This document shows positions 25,952 through 35,259 of a stretch of 64,000 bases of DNA, one piece after another. The position numbers were made by a program, and so were the translations under genes. The stretch comes from Arenibacter hampyeongensis. Its GTDB lineage: Bacteria > Bacteroidota > Bacteroidia > Flavobacteriales > Flavobacteriaceae. Where the stretch lies: the NCBI RefSeq assembly GCF_002909255.1, contig NZ_PIOB01000001.1:682001-746000 (forward strand), given 5' to 3'. The notes under the pieces are model-generated. The model was given only the letters and a program-made list of their open reading frames with translations, did no database searches and was not told where the DNA came from. The stretch's first letter is position 1. Each line of letters opens with the position of its first letter.

Positions 25952-27529
25952 GTGAAGAAGTATTTGAATCTATTCGATTTTAAGCAGAAAGTAGATTATA
26001 AGACGGAGATTTTATCCGGTTTAACCGTAGCCCTAGCTTTGGTTCCTGAAGCAATAGCTTTTGCCTTGATCCCTGGGTTTTCACCACTAACAGGATTATA
26101 TGCAGCCTTTGTATTGGCCTTGGTAACTTCTATTTTAGGGGGTAGGCCAGGAATGATTTCCGGTGCTACAGGGGCCGTGGCAGTTATATTTATCGGGCTA
26201 ATATTGGAATTAAAGAATACCTTTCCCGGTATCACTCCGGAAACCATTTTGAATTATGTTTTTGCCACCGTTATCATTGCAGGGCTTTTACAAATTATGG
26301 CAGGAGTTTTAAGATTGGGTAAATTCATACGCCTGGTTCCACATCCTGTAATGTTTGGGTTTGTAAACGGACTGGCCATTATTATTTTTATGGCCCAGTT
26401 CCCCAATTTCTATGTGAAGGGCACCACGGATCTGTTATCCGGTTCGGCATTTTGGACTATGCTGGGTTTAACGCTTTTAACCATGTTGATCATTTGGGGC
26501 CTTCCAAAATTAACCAAGGCCGTGCCCTCTTCCTTATTGGCAATCGTAGTGGTATCTGGCTTGGTTTTAGGTTTTGGTATAGAAACACTCACAGTGGCCG
26601 ATACCATGGCTGAAGGGCAGAGTATTAGTGGCGGATTTCCACCTTTATCCATTCCGAATATTCCTTTTACCCTGGAAACCTTTAAAATAATCTTTCCTTT
26701 TGCGGCTATTGTTGCAGGAGTTGGTTTAATAGAGAGTTTGCTTACCTTGAATATTATAGACGAAATTACCGACACGCGCGGAAGTGGCAACAAAGAGTGC
26801 ATAGCTCAAGGAACTGCAAATATTTTCTCAGGATTTCTATCCGGTATGGGCGGATGTGCTATGATCGGACAAAGTTTGATCAATACTTCAGCTGGCGCTA
26901 GAGCCCGTTTATCGGGGATTACGGCTGCCGTAATGTTATTGGTATTTATAATGTTTGGATCTAAATTAATTGAACAATTGCCAATGGCCGCTTTGGTTGG
27001 ACTTATGTTTATGGTGGCAATTGGAACATTTGAGTGGGCAAGTTTTAAGACTTTTAGAAAAATGCCTTCTTCCGATGTGGTAGTAATGGTTTTGGTTACC
27101 TTGATTACAGCCATTACCCATAATTTGGCCATCGCCGTTTTGTTTGGGGTAATTATTTCTGCATTGGCCTATTCTTGGGAAAATGCCAAACGAATTAGGG
27201 CTAGAAAGACCATCGATGAAAATGGGGTAAAACATTACGAAATATACGGGCCATTGTTTTTTGGTTCTACTACCGCTTTTGCTGAGAAGTTTGACATACA
27301 GAACGATCCCAAAGAGGTGATTATCGATTTTAAGGAAAGTAGGGTGGCAGATATGTCGGGAATTGAGGCCTTGAACAAATTAACCGAACGTTACGCCAAG
27401 GTGGGTAAAAAAGTGCATCTAAAACATTTAAGTCGTGACTGTATAAGGTTGTTGGAGAATGCCGACGAAATTATAGATGTTAATGTAATTGAGGATCCGA
27501 CCTATAAAGTTGTAGTGGATAAGGTGTAG
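25952..27529 (+). CDS. SulP family anion transporter with STAS domain
   Basis: 525 residues. A GTG start at 25952 gives MKKYLNLFDFKQKVDYKTEILSG, the usual SulP opening. About eleven hydrophobic segments follow, including the signature LVPEAIAFALIPGFSPLTGLYAAF near residue 30. The C-terminal 100 residues form a cytoplasmic STAS domain (VIIDFKESRVADMSGIEALNKL). The family carries sulfate, bicarbonate or other anions in exchange or with Na+/H+; the substrate here cannot be told from sequence. No carbonic anhydrase or sulfur assimilation genes are adjacent. It ends at the long terminator shared with the convergent cytochrome gene. Confidence 0.92.
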   Translation: MKKYLNLFDFKQKVDYKTEILSGLTVALALVPEAIAFALIPGFSPLTGLYAAFVLALVTSILGGRPGMISGATGAVAVIFIGLILELKNTFPGITPETILNYVFATVIIAGLLQIMAGVLRLGKFIRLVPHPVMFGFVNGLAIIIFMAQFPNFYVKGTTDLLSGSAFWTMLGLTLLTMLIIWGLPKLTKAVPSSLLAIVVVSGLVLGFGIETLTVADTMAEGQSISGGFPPLSIPNIPFTLETFKIIFPFAAIVAGVGLIESLLTLNIIDEITDTRGSGNKECIAQGTANIFSGFLSGMGGCAMIGQSLINTSAGARARLSGITAAVMLLVFIMFGSKLIEQLPMAALVGLMFMVAIGTFEWASFKTFRKMPSSDVVVMVLVTLITAITHNLAIAVLFGVIISALAYSWENAKRIRARKTIDENGVKHYEIYGPLFFGSTTAFAEKFDIQNDPKEVIIDFKESRVADMSGIEALNKLTERYAKVGKKVHLKHLSRDCIRLLENADEIIDVNVIEDPTYKVVVDKV

Positions 27530-27574
27530 AATTATCCTCAATCTGTATTACACTTAGCAATATTACACAAAAAG

Positions 27575-27617
27575 AAAAGCGTTTATAGCAACCCAAAAGT
27601 TGCTGCAAACGCTTTTT
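27575..27617. terminator. Bidirectional intrinsic terminator
   Basis: AAAAGCGTTT / AAACGCTTTTT outer stem and AGCAAC / GTTGCT inner stem with a small bulge, between the convergent SulP and cytochrome c genes. Confidence 0.9.
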
Positions 27618-27636
27618 GATATTTAGTAGTTGAGTA

Positions 27637-28116
27637 CTATAAAGTCCTTAAATACTCCGCTACCGCACGGGCATCATCTTCGGAAAGATTCTGGTTTAGC
27701 ATAATCGCATTGTTATATTCCTTTAACAAGGCTTTGGCTATAGGATCTTCCTTGAGCATACCATCAGGGTTTAGAATCATATTCATTACCCATTCTGGAC
27801 TTCTTCTCTCAAAAACACCTTTTAAGGCAGGACCAATTAAACGTTGCTCCGCCATATGGCAAGCCACGCAAATAGTGCTAAATGTTTTTTGCCCTTTTGC
27901 AGCCAGTTCGGTATCTATTGCATCAGCAAATTTTACGGATTTAATAGGTCCAACACCTTTATTGTCCATATCTACTGGTACTCCTTCACTTACGGGCTCC
28001 GCTTTAACTTCTTTTTTGGCTCGGTTCATTTCAAAACCTTCCTTCTTTTCTTCTTTTTTTTCACCGCAGCTAAGAATCAATCCAGCTATGGCCAAAGGGA
28101 TAAATAATTTTTTCAT
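27637..28116 (-). CDS. Cytochrome c lipoprotein
   Basis: 159 residues. The signal peptide ends at lipobox LILSC (Cys17). A Lys/Glu-rich linker to about residue 60 follows, then a single class I cytochrome c domain with the haem site CVACH and a distal Met, probably in NAIMLNQNLSEDDARAVAEYLRTL. The domain length of about 90 residues is normal. It is lipid-anchored in the envelope and likely hands electrons to a terminal oxidase or other reductase. It is transcribed alone, just downstream of the hydrolase gene at 28163 on the same strand (46 bases). Confidence 0.88.
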   Translation of the reverse strand: MKKLFIPLAIAGLILSCGEKKEEKKEGFEMNRAKKEVKAEPVSEGVPVDMDNKGVGPIKSVKFADAIDTELAAKGQKTFSTICVACHMAEQRLIGPALKGVFERRSPEWVMNMILNPDGMLKEDPIAKALLKEYNNAIMLNQNLSEDDARAVAEYLRTL

Positions 28117-28162
28117 CGTTAGTTATAATATATTATTTCACGAATATAGCAAATAGATTATT

Positions 28163-29125
28163 TTAATGTAATTCTTCAACGAATTTTAATGCTCTTTTTT
28201 CAGTATAAGTGATATTTTTTTGGTCATAAAACCCTACATGACCCCCGTACAATGGCTGTTCAAATTGTACGGATTTATTTTGCTCGGCTTCCTTGGACGG
28301 GTAACATTCTTCACCCAAAAAGGAATCATTTTTGGCGTTGATAATTAATGTAGGGGTCGTAATCGCAGGGATAAATTGTAGAGAGCTCGACTTTTGGTAA
28401 TAATCAATGGCATTTTTAAATCCATGTGCCCTGCTGGTATAAATGTCATCAAAATCTTTTAAGGTGTTTATTTTTGCAATATCCGCATTGCTTATCATCT
28501 TTGGGAACAGCAATTGTTTTGCCCGCAGTTTGGCTATAAGGCGCTTTTTAAAACGTTGGGCATACATTATATTTTTCGGTTTTAAAAGTTCTATCAAGGA
28601 ACTGTGTAAATTAACGGGGACAGATACGGCGATCGCCCCTTTTATTTCTTCGGGAAGCGATCTTCCTTCTCCCAAGTACTTTAAGGCCATATTGCCACCT
28701 AAGCTAAATCCTTTTATATATATACGGTTATATTTTTTTTCTTTTAGAATGTGGTTTATTACTGCTTCCAAATCTTCAGTTGCTCCGGAATGATAGGATC
28801 TGTAAAGTCGATTGGTTTCACCACTACATCCTCTGTAATTAACAGCACAGGCATCTATGCCAGAGGCATTCATCAGCTTGGCGCTACCTGTAATATAAGG
28901 GCGTTGGGCATTGCCTTCCAAACCGTGCAAAAGTATGACTACCTCAGAGGATGGGCGGTCCGTATAGCTCCAATCCAAGTCCATAAAATCCCCATCGCCA
29001 AGTTCTACCCGTTCGCGTTCTTGGTTAAGGCCAATTACCTTGCGTATCATCCCTGAATAAATAGTGGAGAAATGACCACTTCTAAATGGAAATGGGGGGT
29101 TGTAATTAGAGGGAATTATAGGCAT
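28163..29125 (-). CDS. YheT-like alpha/beta hydrolase
   Basis: 320 residues of the YheT/ABHD1-3 group of esterases. The oxyanion region is LLHGLEGNAQRPYI and the nucleophile elbow is KGFSLGGNMALKYLG (Ser about 150). The acid is probably Asp in NAKNDSFLG and the base His in YGGHVGFYD. All are intact and the length fits the family. Substrate not known, presumably an acyl ester. There is no signal peptide. It starts at ATG 29125, with the sugar locus promoter diverging on the other side. Confidence 0.88.
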   Translation of the reverse strand: MPIIPSNYNPPFPFRSGHFSTIYSGMIRKVIGLNQERERVELGDGDFMDLDWSYTDRPSSEVVILLHGLEGNAQRPYITGSAKLMNASGIDACAVNYRGCSGETNRLYRSYHSGATEDLEAVINHILKEKKYNRIYIKGFSLGGNMALKYLGEGRSLPEEIKGAIAVSVPVNLHSSLIELLKPKNIMYAQRFKKRLIAKLRAKQLLFPKMISNADIAKINTLKDFDDIYTSRAHGFKNAIDYYQKSSSLQFIPAITTPTLIINAKNDSFLGEECYPSKEAEQNKSVQFEQPLYGGHVGFYDQKNITYTEKRALKFVEELH

Positions 29126-29331
29126 TTGGGATGTTCTATAAATGAATATTGATTTTTAAAAGGGTATAACAATGTAAGATAATCCGTCAAGTTTTAAAAA
29201 TGATAATGGCTGGTCTTTATACGGAAGGTATTATGTTGCTCTAAAGTATTGAATTTGTCATTAATTATCATTTAATTCTATTCTATTCACGATTAATGTA
29301 AGCAATTTATACATATTAGTTAATTTGTCAG

Positions 29332-29361
29332 TTGGAGTTTCAGCATATTTTTATATTTTCG
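29332..29361 (+). promoter_or_regulatory. Promoter of the DUF1080-oxidoreductase operon
   Basis: A -33 TTG (29332-29334), exactly 19 bases, then TATTTTCG (29354-29361), a 7-of-8 match to the -7 box. The box overlaps the operator palindrome that begins at 29356. Confidence 0.6.
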
Positions 29362-29377
29362 TTAACGTTAACGAAAA
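29356..29377. promoter_or_regulatory. LacI-type operator, perfect 22-base palindrome
   Basis: The half-site TTTTCGTTAAC is followed by its exact reverse complement with a central CG, the form expected for LacI-family regulators. It overlaps the -7 box and the likely transcription start of the gene at 29394. The LacI regulator gene at 32532, just past the two-gene unit, is the obvious partner. Confidence 0.8.
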
Positions 29378-29393
29378 TTAATTATCTAAAATT

Positions 29394-30776
29394 ATGGCTA
29401 ATAGAAAATCAACCAACCTGTGCTTGGTATTGCTACTTCATTTTACGTTCTTCTTTACCTCCGCCCAGGATGGTTGGGAAACGCTATTCAATGGAAAGGA
29501 CTTTTCCAATTTTGAACAATTGAATGGGAATGCAAAATATAAGATTGAAAAAGGGGAAATGATCGGTACTTCCAGATTGAACACCCCCAATAGTTTTATG
29601 GCTACAAAAAAGGCCTATGGCGATTTCATTCTGGAATTTGATGTATTTGTAGAAAATGGGCTTAATTCAGGAGTACAATTTAGAAGTTTGAGTCTTGCCG
29701 AATACATGGACGGAAGGGTACATGGATACCAATGTGAAATTGAAACCAGTGACAGGAAATGGGCAGGTGGGGTCTATGATGAGGCCAGAAGAGGTTGGCT
29801 TTATCCCCTTTCCAGAAACATCAAAGGGCAAAATGCTTTTAAGCCCGGCGAATGGAACTATTACAGAATAGAGGCCATTGGTCAAAACATTAGGACCTGG
29901 GTGAATGGAATCCAATGCGCCAACCTAGTGGATGATCATACTGCAAAGGGATTTATTGCATTTCAGGTGCATTCCATCCATGACGAAAGTTTGGAAGGCA
30001 AAATAGTAAAATGGAAGAATATTAGGATCAAGACCTCCGATTTGGAGAAGGAGCGTAATCAGGTAGCCGCATATGCCCCTGAAATAAGCTATTTGCAAAA
30101 TCAGCTCACCTCGGATGAGATTAGAAAGGGCTGGAGATTATTATGGGACGGCAAAACATCGGAAGGATGGCGAGGTGCCAAACTGAATGCGTTTCCGGAG
30201 AAAGGCTGGAATATGGAAGACGGCGCGCTAAGTGTGCTGTCATCTGATGGGGCCGAATCCAGGAACGGTGGGGACATTGTAACCACATCGGCTTTTAGCA
30301 ATTTTGAGTTAAGTATTGATTTTAAGTTGACAAAAGGAGCCAATAGCGGCATTAAATATTTTGTTGACCCAGGTCTTAATATGGGTGAAGGTTCGGCCAT
30401 AGGTCTGGAGTTTCAGGTGTTGGATGATAAGGAACATCCAGATGCTAAAATGGGAAAAAATGGCAATAGGACTGTAGGGTCTTTATACGATTTGATTCGG
30501 GCAGAGAACTTTGAAAATTCCAGAGGGAAGAACTTTAATGGGGTAGATAAGTGGAACAATGCCCGTATCGTTGTTAGGGGCGGCCATGTTGAACATTGGC
30601 TTAATAATGTGAAGGTGGTTGAATACGACCGGTTTAGCCAGACATTCAAAGCCCTTGTGGAAAAAAGTAAATACGAGAAGTGGGAAAATTTTGGTACGAT
30701 TCCGGCCGGTAGGATCCTTTTGCAGGACCATGGTGACCATGTTTCCTTTAGAAGTATAAAAGTTCGGGAGTTTTAA
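29394..30776 (+). CDS. Two-domain DUF1080 protein (3-keto-glycoside hydrolase family)
   Basis: 460 residues with a signal peptide ending at FTSAQ (about residue 25), so exported. Two DUF1080 (concanavalin-like) domains lie in tandem: residues about 26-215, opening with [18 protein letters not shown], and about 240-460, opening with [18 protein letters not shown]. Both carry the NSG segment ([10 protein letters not shown] and [10 protein letters not shown]) and the later W..N..R motif ([16 protein letters not shown]). DUF1080 proteins are now linked to hydrolysis of 3-keto-glycosides, which fits the oxidoreductase encoded 27 bases downstream. LacI-type control is indicated by the operator at 29356. 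The substrate sugar is unknown. Confidence 0.9.
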   Translation: MANRKSTNLCLVLLLHFTFFFTSAQDGWETLFNGKDFSNFEQLNGNAKYKIEKGEMIGTSRLNTPNSFMATKKAYGDFILEFDVFVENGLNSGVQFRSLSLAEYMDGRVHGYQCEIETSDRKWAGGVYDEARRGWLYPLSRNIKGQNAFKPGEWNYYRIEAIGQNIRTWVNGIQCANLVDDHTAKGFIAFQVHSIHDESLEGKIVKWKNIRIKTSDLEKERNQVAAYAPEISYLQNQLTSDEIRKGWRLLWDGKTSEGWRGAKLNAFPEKGWNMEDGALSVLSSDGAESRNGGDIVTTSAFSNFELSIDFKLTKGANSGIKYFVDPGLNMGEGSAIGLEFQVLDDKEHPDAKMGKNGNRTVGSLYDLIRAENFENSRGKNFNGVDKWNNARIVVRGGHVEHWLNNVKVVEYDRFSQTFKALVEKSKYEKWENFGTIPAGRILLQDHGDHVSFRSIKVREF

Positions 30777-30803
30777 ATTTGGTTTAATTTTAAAATATTG
30801 ATT

Positions 30804-32162
30804 ATGAGCGAAGGACGCAGAAATTTTATCAAAAAAACGGCATTGGCCTCGGGTGGTATCGTCTTGGGCGTTAATTCCATGAGTGCCAAAAGCTATAATA
30901 AGATCATAGGTGCCAACGATCGGGTAAGGGTAGGCATTGCAGGGTTTTCCAATAGGGCCAAAGGGGCGTTGATTCCGGCATTTTTAGGGCATCACAAGAA
31001 ACAGAACTTCGAAATTGTAGGGGTTTCTGACATCTGGAACCGTAGAAGGGACGAAGGAGCCGCTTACCTGAAGGAGAAAACCGGGGAGAAGATGAAGGTT
31101 TGGAGAAACCATGATGAAATGTATGAGGAAAATAAAATAGATGCGGTCATAATTTCCACTCCAGATTTCCAACATGCCCTGCACACAGTACAAGCTGCCA
31201 ATGCCAAAAAGGATATATACGTGGAAAAACCATTTGCCGAAACCATGGACGATGCAAGGGTAGGCAAAAAAGCAGTTCAGGAATCGGGAATCGTGTTTCA
31301 AATTGGTTCCCAAAGACGAAGTGGCAGTAACTACCATGCGGCCAACGACTATATTAAATCCGGTAAATTTGGGGATATAGTAATGGTTGAAATGAGTTGG
31401 AACGTTAACCAGCCGGATAGATGGCGCTTGCCTCAATTGACCAGTGAAATTAAGGAGTCGGATACCGACTGGAAACGTTATCTAATGAACAGACCTTATG
31501 AGGTCTGGGATCCTAGAAAGTATTTGGAATATAGATTGTTTTGGCCTTTTTCTTCTGGGATTCCCGGACAATGGATGTCCCATCAGATTGATACGGTACA
31601 CTGGTTTACAGGATTGAACCATCCAAGAAGTGTTGCCGCCAATGGTGGAATTTATCTATGGAAAGATGGAAGAAAGAATTACGATACCATGACGGCAGTA
31701 TTTGATTACGGCCCATTGGACGATATGTCCAAAGGTTTCCAAGTGGTATATTCCTCAAGGTTTACAAATTCTGCAGGGGGAACCAAGGAAATCTATTATT
31801 CCAATGGCGGAGAATTAAACCTGGATACCAATAAGGTTAGTCCAAACGGAGGATTGAAGGCTTCCCATGCCAATAAAATGGGCATGGAGGCGAATCAATT
31901 ACAGGAATTTGATTTGTCAGAAAGTGCAACACAGGTCGTTACCTCTGCCGATACGGGCGCTGATAATATGACTTCATTGCATATGCTGAATTGGATGGAA
32001 TGTGTAAGGAGTAGAAAGGAAACTAATGGACCAATTGACGCGGCCTACAATCATTCTATTGCCAACATTATGACCACAGCAGCCCTTAGGACAGGATTGA
32101 AAGCCACTTTCGATGATAAGGCTCAAGATGTTTTTGCAGGAGACAAAGTGTTCAAGTATTAA
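30804..32162 (+). CDS. Gfo/Idh/MocA family oxidoreductase, probably Tat-exported
   Basis: 452 residues from ATG 30804; a TTG six bases earlier is less likely. The N-terminus SEGRRNFIKKTALASGGIVLG is a twin-arginine signal, so the folded enzyme with its cofactor probably reaches the periplasm. The Rossmann part has VRVGIAGFSNRAKG, the dinucleotide-binding glycine loop, and the family motif YVEKPFAETMDDAR with Lys as catalytic residue near position 137. The C-terminal domain includes HQIDTVHWFTGLNHPRSV. Such proteins oxidise or reduce sugar hydroxyls with a tightly bound NAD(P). With the DUF1080 gene it suggests a 3-keto-sugar route: oxidise the glycoside, then cleave it. Confidence 0.92.
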   Translation: MSEGRRNFIKKTALASGGIVLGVNSMSAKSYNKIIGANDRVRVGIAGFSNRAKGALIPAFLGHHKKQNFEIVGVSDIWNRRRDEGAAYLKEKTGEKMKVWRNHDEMYEENKIDAVIISTPDFQHALHTVQAANAKKDIYVEKPFAETMDDARVGKKAVQESGIVFQIGSQRRSGSNYHAANDYIKSGKFGDIVMVEMSWNVNQPDRWRLPQLTSEIKESDTDWKRYLMNRPYEVWDPRKYLEYRLFWPFSSGIPGQWMSHQIDTVHWFTGLNHPRSVAANGGIYLWKDGRKNYDTMTAVFDYGPLDDMSKGFQVVYSSRFTNSAGGTKEIYYSNGGELNLDTNKVSPNGGLKASHANKMGMEANQLQEFDLSESATQVVTSADTGADNMTSLHMLNWMECVRSRKETNGPIDAAYNHSIANIMTTAALRTGLKATFDDKAQDVFAGDKVFKY

Positions 32163-32531
32163 TAACAAGATCTGGAATAGTAAAAAAAATAAATATGGGT
32201 CCTTTTGATCAATGTCCAGAAATTTTCATGTAATGGAAATATCAGAAAGGTCCATTTTATGAGGATATCCTTTAAGTTGGACCAGGTCAGTTTGTAAACG
32301 GATAAAGAAGATAGTATTTTTATGGTATTAAATGTTAGTGATTTGTGGCCGGTTAAATGGATTGGTGTGCAAGACCGAAACTGTTATACTTCCTAATATT
32401 AGGCACCTTCGTTGATGGAAATGAAAATACACTTAGGTAAAATACTTTTGGGCAGGCATTGGATAGATACAAATCGTAATTTTACCGTTATTTTTTGCAC
32501 TTTTATTATTAATCTCTGATATCCCCTGTAT
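32163..32531. promoter_or_regulatory. Leader region of the lacI-type gene
   Basis: 370 AT-rich bases without an ORF. TACTTTTG at 32443-32450 is an exact -7 box, giving an 80-base leader. I found no second copy of the CGTTAACG operator here, so autoregulation through the same site is not visible. No strong terminator follows the oxidoreductase gene. Confidence 0.4.
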
Positions 32532-33581
32532 ATGGATAACCTTATTGGAATTAAGCAAATTGCCAAGTTGGCCAATGTTTCCATTGGAACCGTAGATAGG
32601 GTGTTGCATAATAGGGACGGAGTTTCTAAGGCAACGCGTGAAAAGATTAAGGCTATAATAAAGGAAACGGGATATAAGAAAAATACAGTTGCCAGCCGAC
32701 TTAATTTGGCGGCACGTAAGAAATTGAAAATTGCCGTACTCATACCTGAGGTTTCAAAGAATTGGAGCTATTGGGATCTTCCTAAAAAAGGTATAGACAA
32801 GGCGGTGGAGGAATTGAGTGAAATGGGCATATTGGTTACCTACTATTACTTTACGGATCCCTTTTCCTTTATAAAAATGGGCGATGTCATTTTGAACAAA
32901 AAATATGACGCCTTGGTTACCGTTCCGTTTTTTATGGTTGAAAGCAATAATCTTTTGAGTAAGGCCAAAGACAATAATATTCCCATAGTTTTTTTGGATA
33001 CCGAAGTAAAACTGGATTATCCATCATTTTTTATTCGCCAGGATTCAAATATTGCAGGTAAAGTGGCCGGTAGGCTCTTGCATGGGCTTGTTGGTAACGA
33101 AGGACTTTATTTTGTTGTCAATATTGTGACCGAAAGGGGCTTACATGCCAATAATCAACAAAGGGAAAATGGTTTCAGGGAATTTTTTAGGACAAATTTC
33201 AAGGATAGTCAAATTTCCATAATGACCATTAACCATCCTGTGGATAGACCTTTTGAAATCAATGCCGAAATAGAAAGTTGGTTTAAAGATCAGAGGCCAA
33301 AGGGCATTTTTGTTACCAATGCAAGGTCTTACCTAATACCTGATATTCTTAAGGCCAATAATGTTTCCAATGTGTCGGTAGTTGGTTTCGATTTACACGA
33401 AGACAACATTAAATGTCTAAAGAACAAGGAAATAAATTTTTTGATAAATCAAAAACCGGAATTCCAAGGCTATACAGCCATTAAGGGGATGTTCAAATAT
33501 CTTACCGAACAGGATTCTTCGGATTTGAATATGGATGTTCCAGTTGAAATCATTGTGCCGGAAAATTGCATATCCAATTAG
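32532..33581 (+). CDS. LacI-family transcriptional regulator
   Basis: 349 residues. The N-terminal helix-turn-helix IGIKQIAKLANVSIGTVDRVLHNRDGVSKATREKI (about residues 4-38) is followed by the hinge helix and a periplasmic-binding-protein-like sensor domain from residue 62 (KLKIAVLIPEVSKNWSYWDL). The sensor has the sugar-binding pattern of LacI/ribose-binding proteins. The gene follows the DUF1080 and oxidoreductase genes on the same strand but has its own 370-base leader. The most likely target is the palindrome at 29356-29377. Confidence 0.93.
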   Translation: MDNLIGIKQIAKLANVSIGTVDRVLHNRDGVSKATREKIKAIIKETGYKKNTVASRLNLAARKKLKIAVLIPEVSKNWSYWDLPKKGIDKAVEELSEMGILVTYYYFTDPFSFIKMGDVILNKKYDALVTVPFFMVESNNLLSKAKDNNIPIVFLDTEVKLDYPSFFIRQDSNIAGKVAGRLLHGLVGNEGLYFVVNIVTERGLHANNQQRENGFREFFRTNFKDSQISIMTINHPVDRPFEINAEIESWFKDQRPKGIFVTNARSYLIPDILKANNVSNVSVVGFDLHEDNIKCLKNKEINFLINQKPEFQGYTAIKGMFKYLTEQDSSDLNMDVPVEIIVPENCISN

Positions 33582-33670
33582 ACCAAATCACTTGGTATGA
33601 TTTGGGTTGACCAAAAGAATGGTTTTAGGATTATTCATATGAATAATAAAATCAATTGTTGAAACAATTC

Positions 33671-34645
33671 TCACTTTGGATAGATTTCCAGGATCTTTAT
33701 CTGTTCTTCAATGGCCGATTTAAATTCAGATTTGAGGTTTGCCACCAAGGCTGAAACCGGTTCAACGTTATCTATGGTTGTGACTCCCTGACCAGCCGAC
33801 CATATTGTTTTCCAAGCTTTGGCTTCCGTGTTCAACTCCTTGCCAAAATCTATCTTCCTGTCTTTTTTTAAATCTTCTTCCGTGATTCCGGCTGCCTTTA
33901 AACTAGCGCCCAAAAAGTTGGCGTGTACTCCGGATATTGCCGAGGTATAGACCACATCGCTTGCTCCGGAGTCGATGATCATTTTACGATATTCCTCAGG
34001 CGCCCTGCTCTCTTTGGTATTTATAAAGCGAGTGCCCATATAGGCTAAATCCGCCCCCATTTGTAATGCTGAGGCTATATCCCTTCCCGTGCTGATACAG
34101 CCAGAAAGCAATATAGTTTTGTTGTAAAATTTCTTTATCTCGGCAATTAAGGACATTGGGTTTATAGTGCCGGCGTGTCCTCCAGCACCAGCGGCAACCA
34201 AAATTAATCCGTCCACTCCGGCTTCTGCCGCTTTTTCCGCATGTCTTTTTTTAATAATATCATGAAATACAAGTCCACCATAGCTATGGATGGCATCGAC
34301 CACCTGGGCCACAGCGCCCAAGGAGGTAATAATTAAAGGAACTTTATGTTTTATGCAAATTTTTAAATCGGCTTCCAATCGTGGATTGGTTGGGTGGACA
34401 ATTAGATTTACGCCATAAGGCGCGGCCTTTTTTCCAGTTTCCGCTTCATATCTCTTTAATTCGGTTTTAATCTCCATCAACCATTCCTCAAAGCCTTCAG
34501 TGGTACGTTGATTTAATGCAGGGAAAGTCCCCACTATTCCATTCTTGCAGCATTCAATGACCAATTGTGGGCCAGATATCAGAAACATGGGCGCTGCTAC
34601 CGCAGGAAGTGAAAGATCTGTTATAAAGGCTGCTTTGTTGCTCAT
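33671..34645 (-). CDS. Nitronate monooxygenase (FMN, class I-like)
   Basis: 324 residues, a TIM-barrel FMN enzyme of the NMO / 2-nitropropane dioxygenase family, which oxidises alkyl nitronates. Visible are AAPMFLISGPQLVIE at the N-terminus, the phosphate-binding VDGLILVAAGAGGHAGT near residue 145 with the conserved His, and GCISTGRDIASALQMGADLAYMGTRF near 185. Related proteins also act as enoyl-reductase-like FMN enzymes, so nitronate as the real substrate is not assured. It diverges from the thioesterase gene across the 44-base palindrome, which carries its candidate -7 box. Confidence 0.88.
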   Translation of the reverse strand: MSNKAAFITDLSLPAVAAPMFLISGPQLVIECCKNGIVGTFPALNQRTTEGFEEWLMEIKTELKRYEAETGKKAAPYGVNLIVHPTNPRLEADLKICIKHKVPLIITSLGAVAQVVDAIHSYGGLVFHDIIKKRHAEKAAEAGVDGLILVAAGAGGHAGTINPMSLIAEIKKFYNKTILLSGCISTGRDIASALQMGADLAYMGTRFINTKESRAPEEYRKMIIDSGASDVVYTSAISGVHANFLGASLKAAGITEEDLKKDRKIDFGKELNTEAKAWKTIWSAGQGVTTIDNVEPVSALVANLKSEFKSAIEEQIKILEIYPK

Positions 34646-34726
34646 TTCGGTAAAGGATTTAAAGAATTAAAAATAATCGGATACGCCAAAATTGGAAACA
34701 AAAATATCTATTGTTTATAAAAAATA

Positions 34727-34770
34727 GTACTTTTGAAATTATTATGCATGCATAATAATTTCAAAAGTAC
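34727..34770. promoter_or_regulatory. 44-base perfect palindrome with a -7 box in each arm
   Basis: The left half GTACTTTTGAAATTATTATG+CA is followed at once by its exact reverse complement, with no loop and no mismatch in 22 pairs. TACTTTTG (34728-34735) is an exact -7 box for the rightward thioesterase gene. Its mirror image, CAAAAGTA at 34762-34769, is the same box for the leftward nitronate monooxygenase gene. The central TTATTATGCATGCATAATAA resembles operators of MarR-type dimers. No -33 element stands at the usual distance on either side, so activation or repression by a bound protein is likely. Confidence 0.75.
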
Positions 34771-34782
34771 AAAAATAAAAGA

Positions 34783-35259
34783 ATGTATATAAAAGAATTT
34801 GAAATTCGCTGGAGCGACGTGGATGCCAATCGTCATATGGCTAATTCAGCCTATTTAAATTTCATGAGCCATACAAGGATGTCCTTCTTATTGGAACTTG
34901 GATTTAACCAAAAGACCATGTCACAGAACAATATTGGACCAGTGGTTTTCCATGAACATGTCTATTATTTTAAGGAAGCCTTTTTAGGAAAGCCTGTAAA
35001 GGTTTCCTTGGATCTGGTGGGTTTGAGTGCTGATGGTATGTTCTTTGAATTTCATCATAATTTTTACGATGGAAATGGAAAAAATTTTGCCCACTGTCAG
35101 ATTATGGGAGCATGGATCGATCTTAAGAAAAGAAGTTTGACAGGTTTAGGAACGGAGTTGTTGGAGGCCTTTAACAAGGTTCCGAAGGGAGACGGGTTTA
35201 AAGTACTTACCAAGGAGGATACCCGTAAGTTTTCTGTACGCCCTAAGGACTTGGCCTAA
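34783..35259 (+). CDS. Hotdog-fold acyl-CoA thioesterase (4HBT family)
   Basis: 158 residues. The start IKEFEIRWSDVDANRHMANSAYLNFM holds the 4-hydroxybenzoyl-CoA-thioesterase-type active-site region (Asp in SDVDANRH), followed by the hotdog strands FHEHVYYFKEAFLGKPVKVSLDL. Length and layout are those of single-domain YbgC-like thioesterases that hydrolyse acyl-CoA or acyl-ACP. It diverges from nitronate monooxygenase and shares the palindromic control region. Its last 17 bases overlap the end of the convergent EamA gene. Confidence 0.88.
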   Translation: MYIKEFEIRWSDVDANRHMANSAYLNFMSHTRMSFLLELGFNQKTMSQNNIGPVVFHEHVYYFKEAFLGKPVKVSLDLVGLSADGMFFEFHHNFYDGNGKNFAHCQIMGAWIDLKKRSLTGLGTELLEAFNKVPKGDGFKVLTKEDTRKFSVRPKDLA

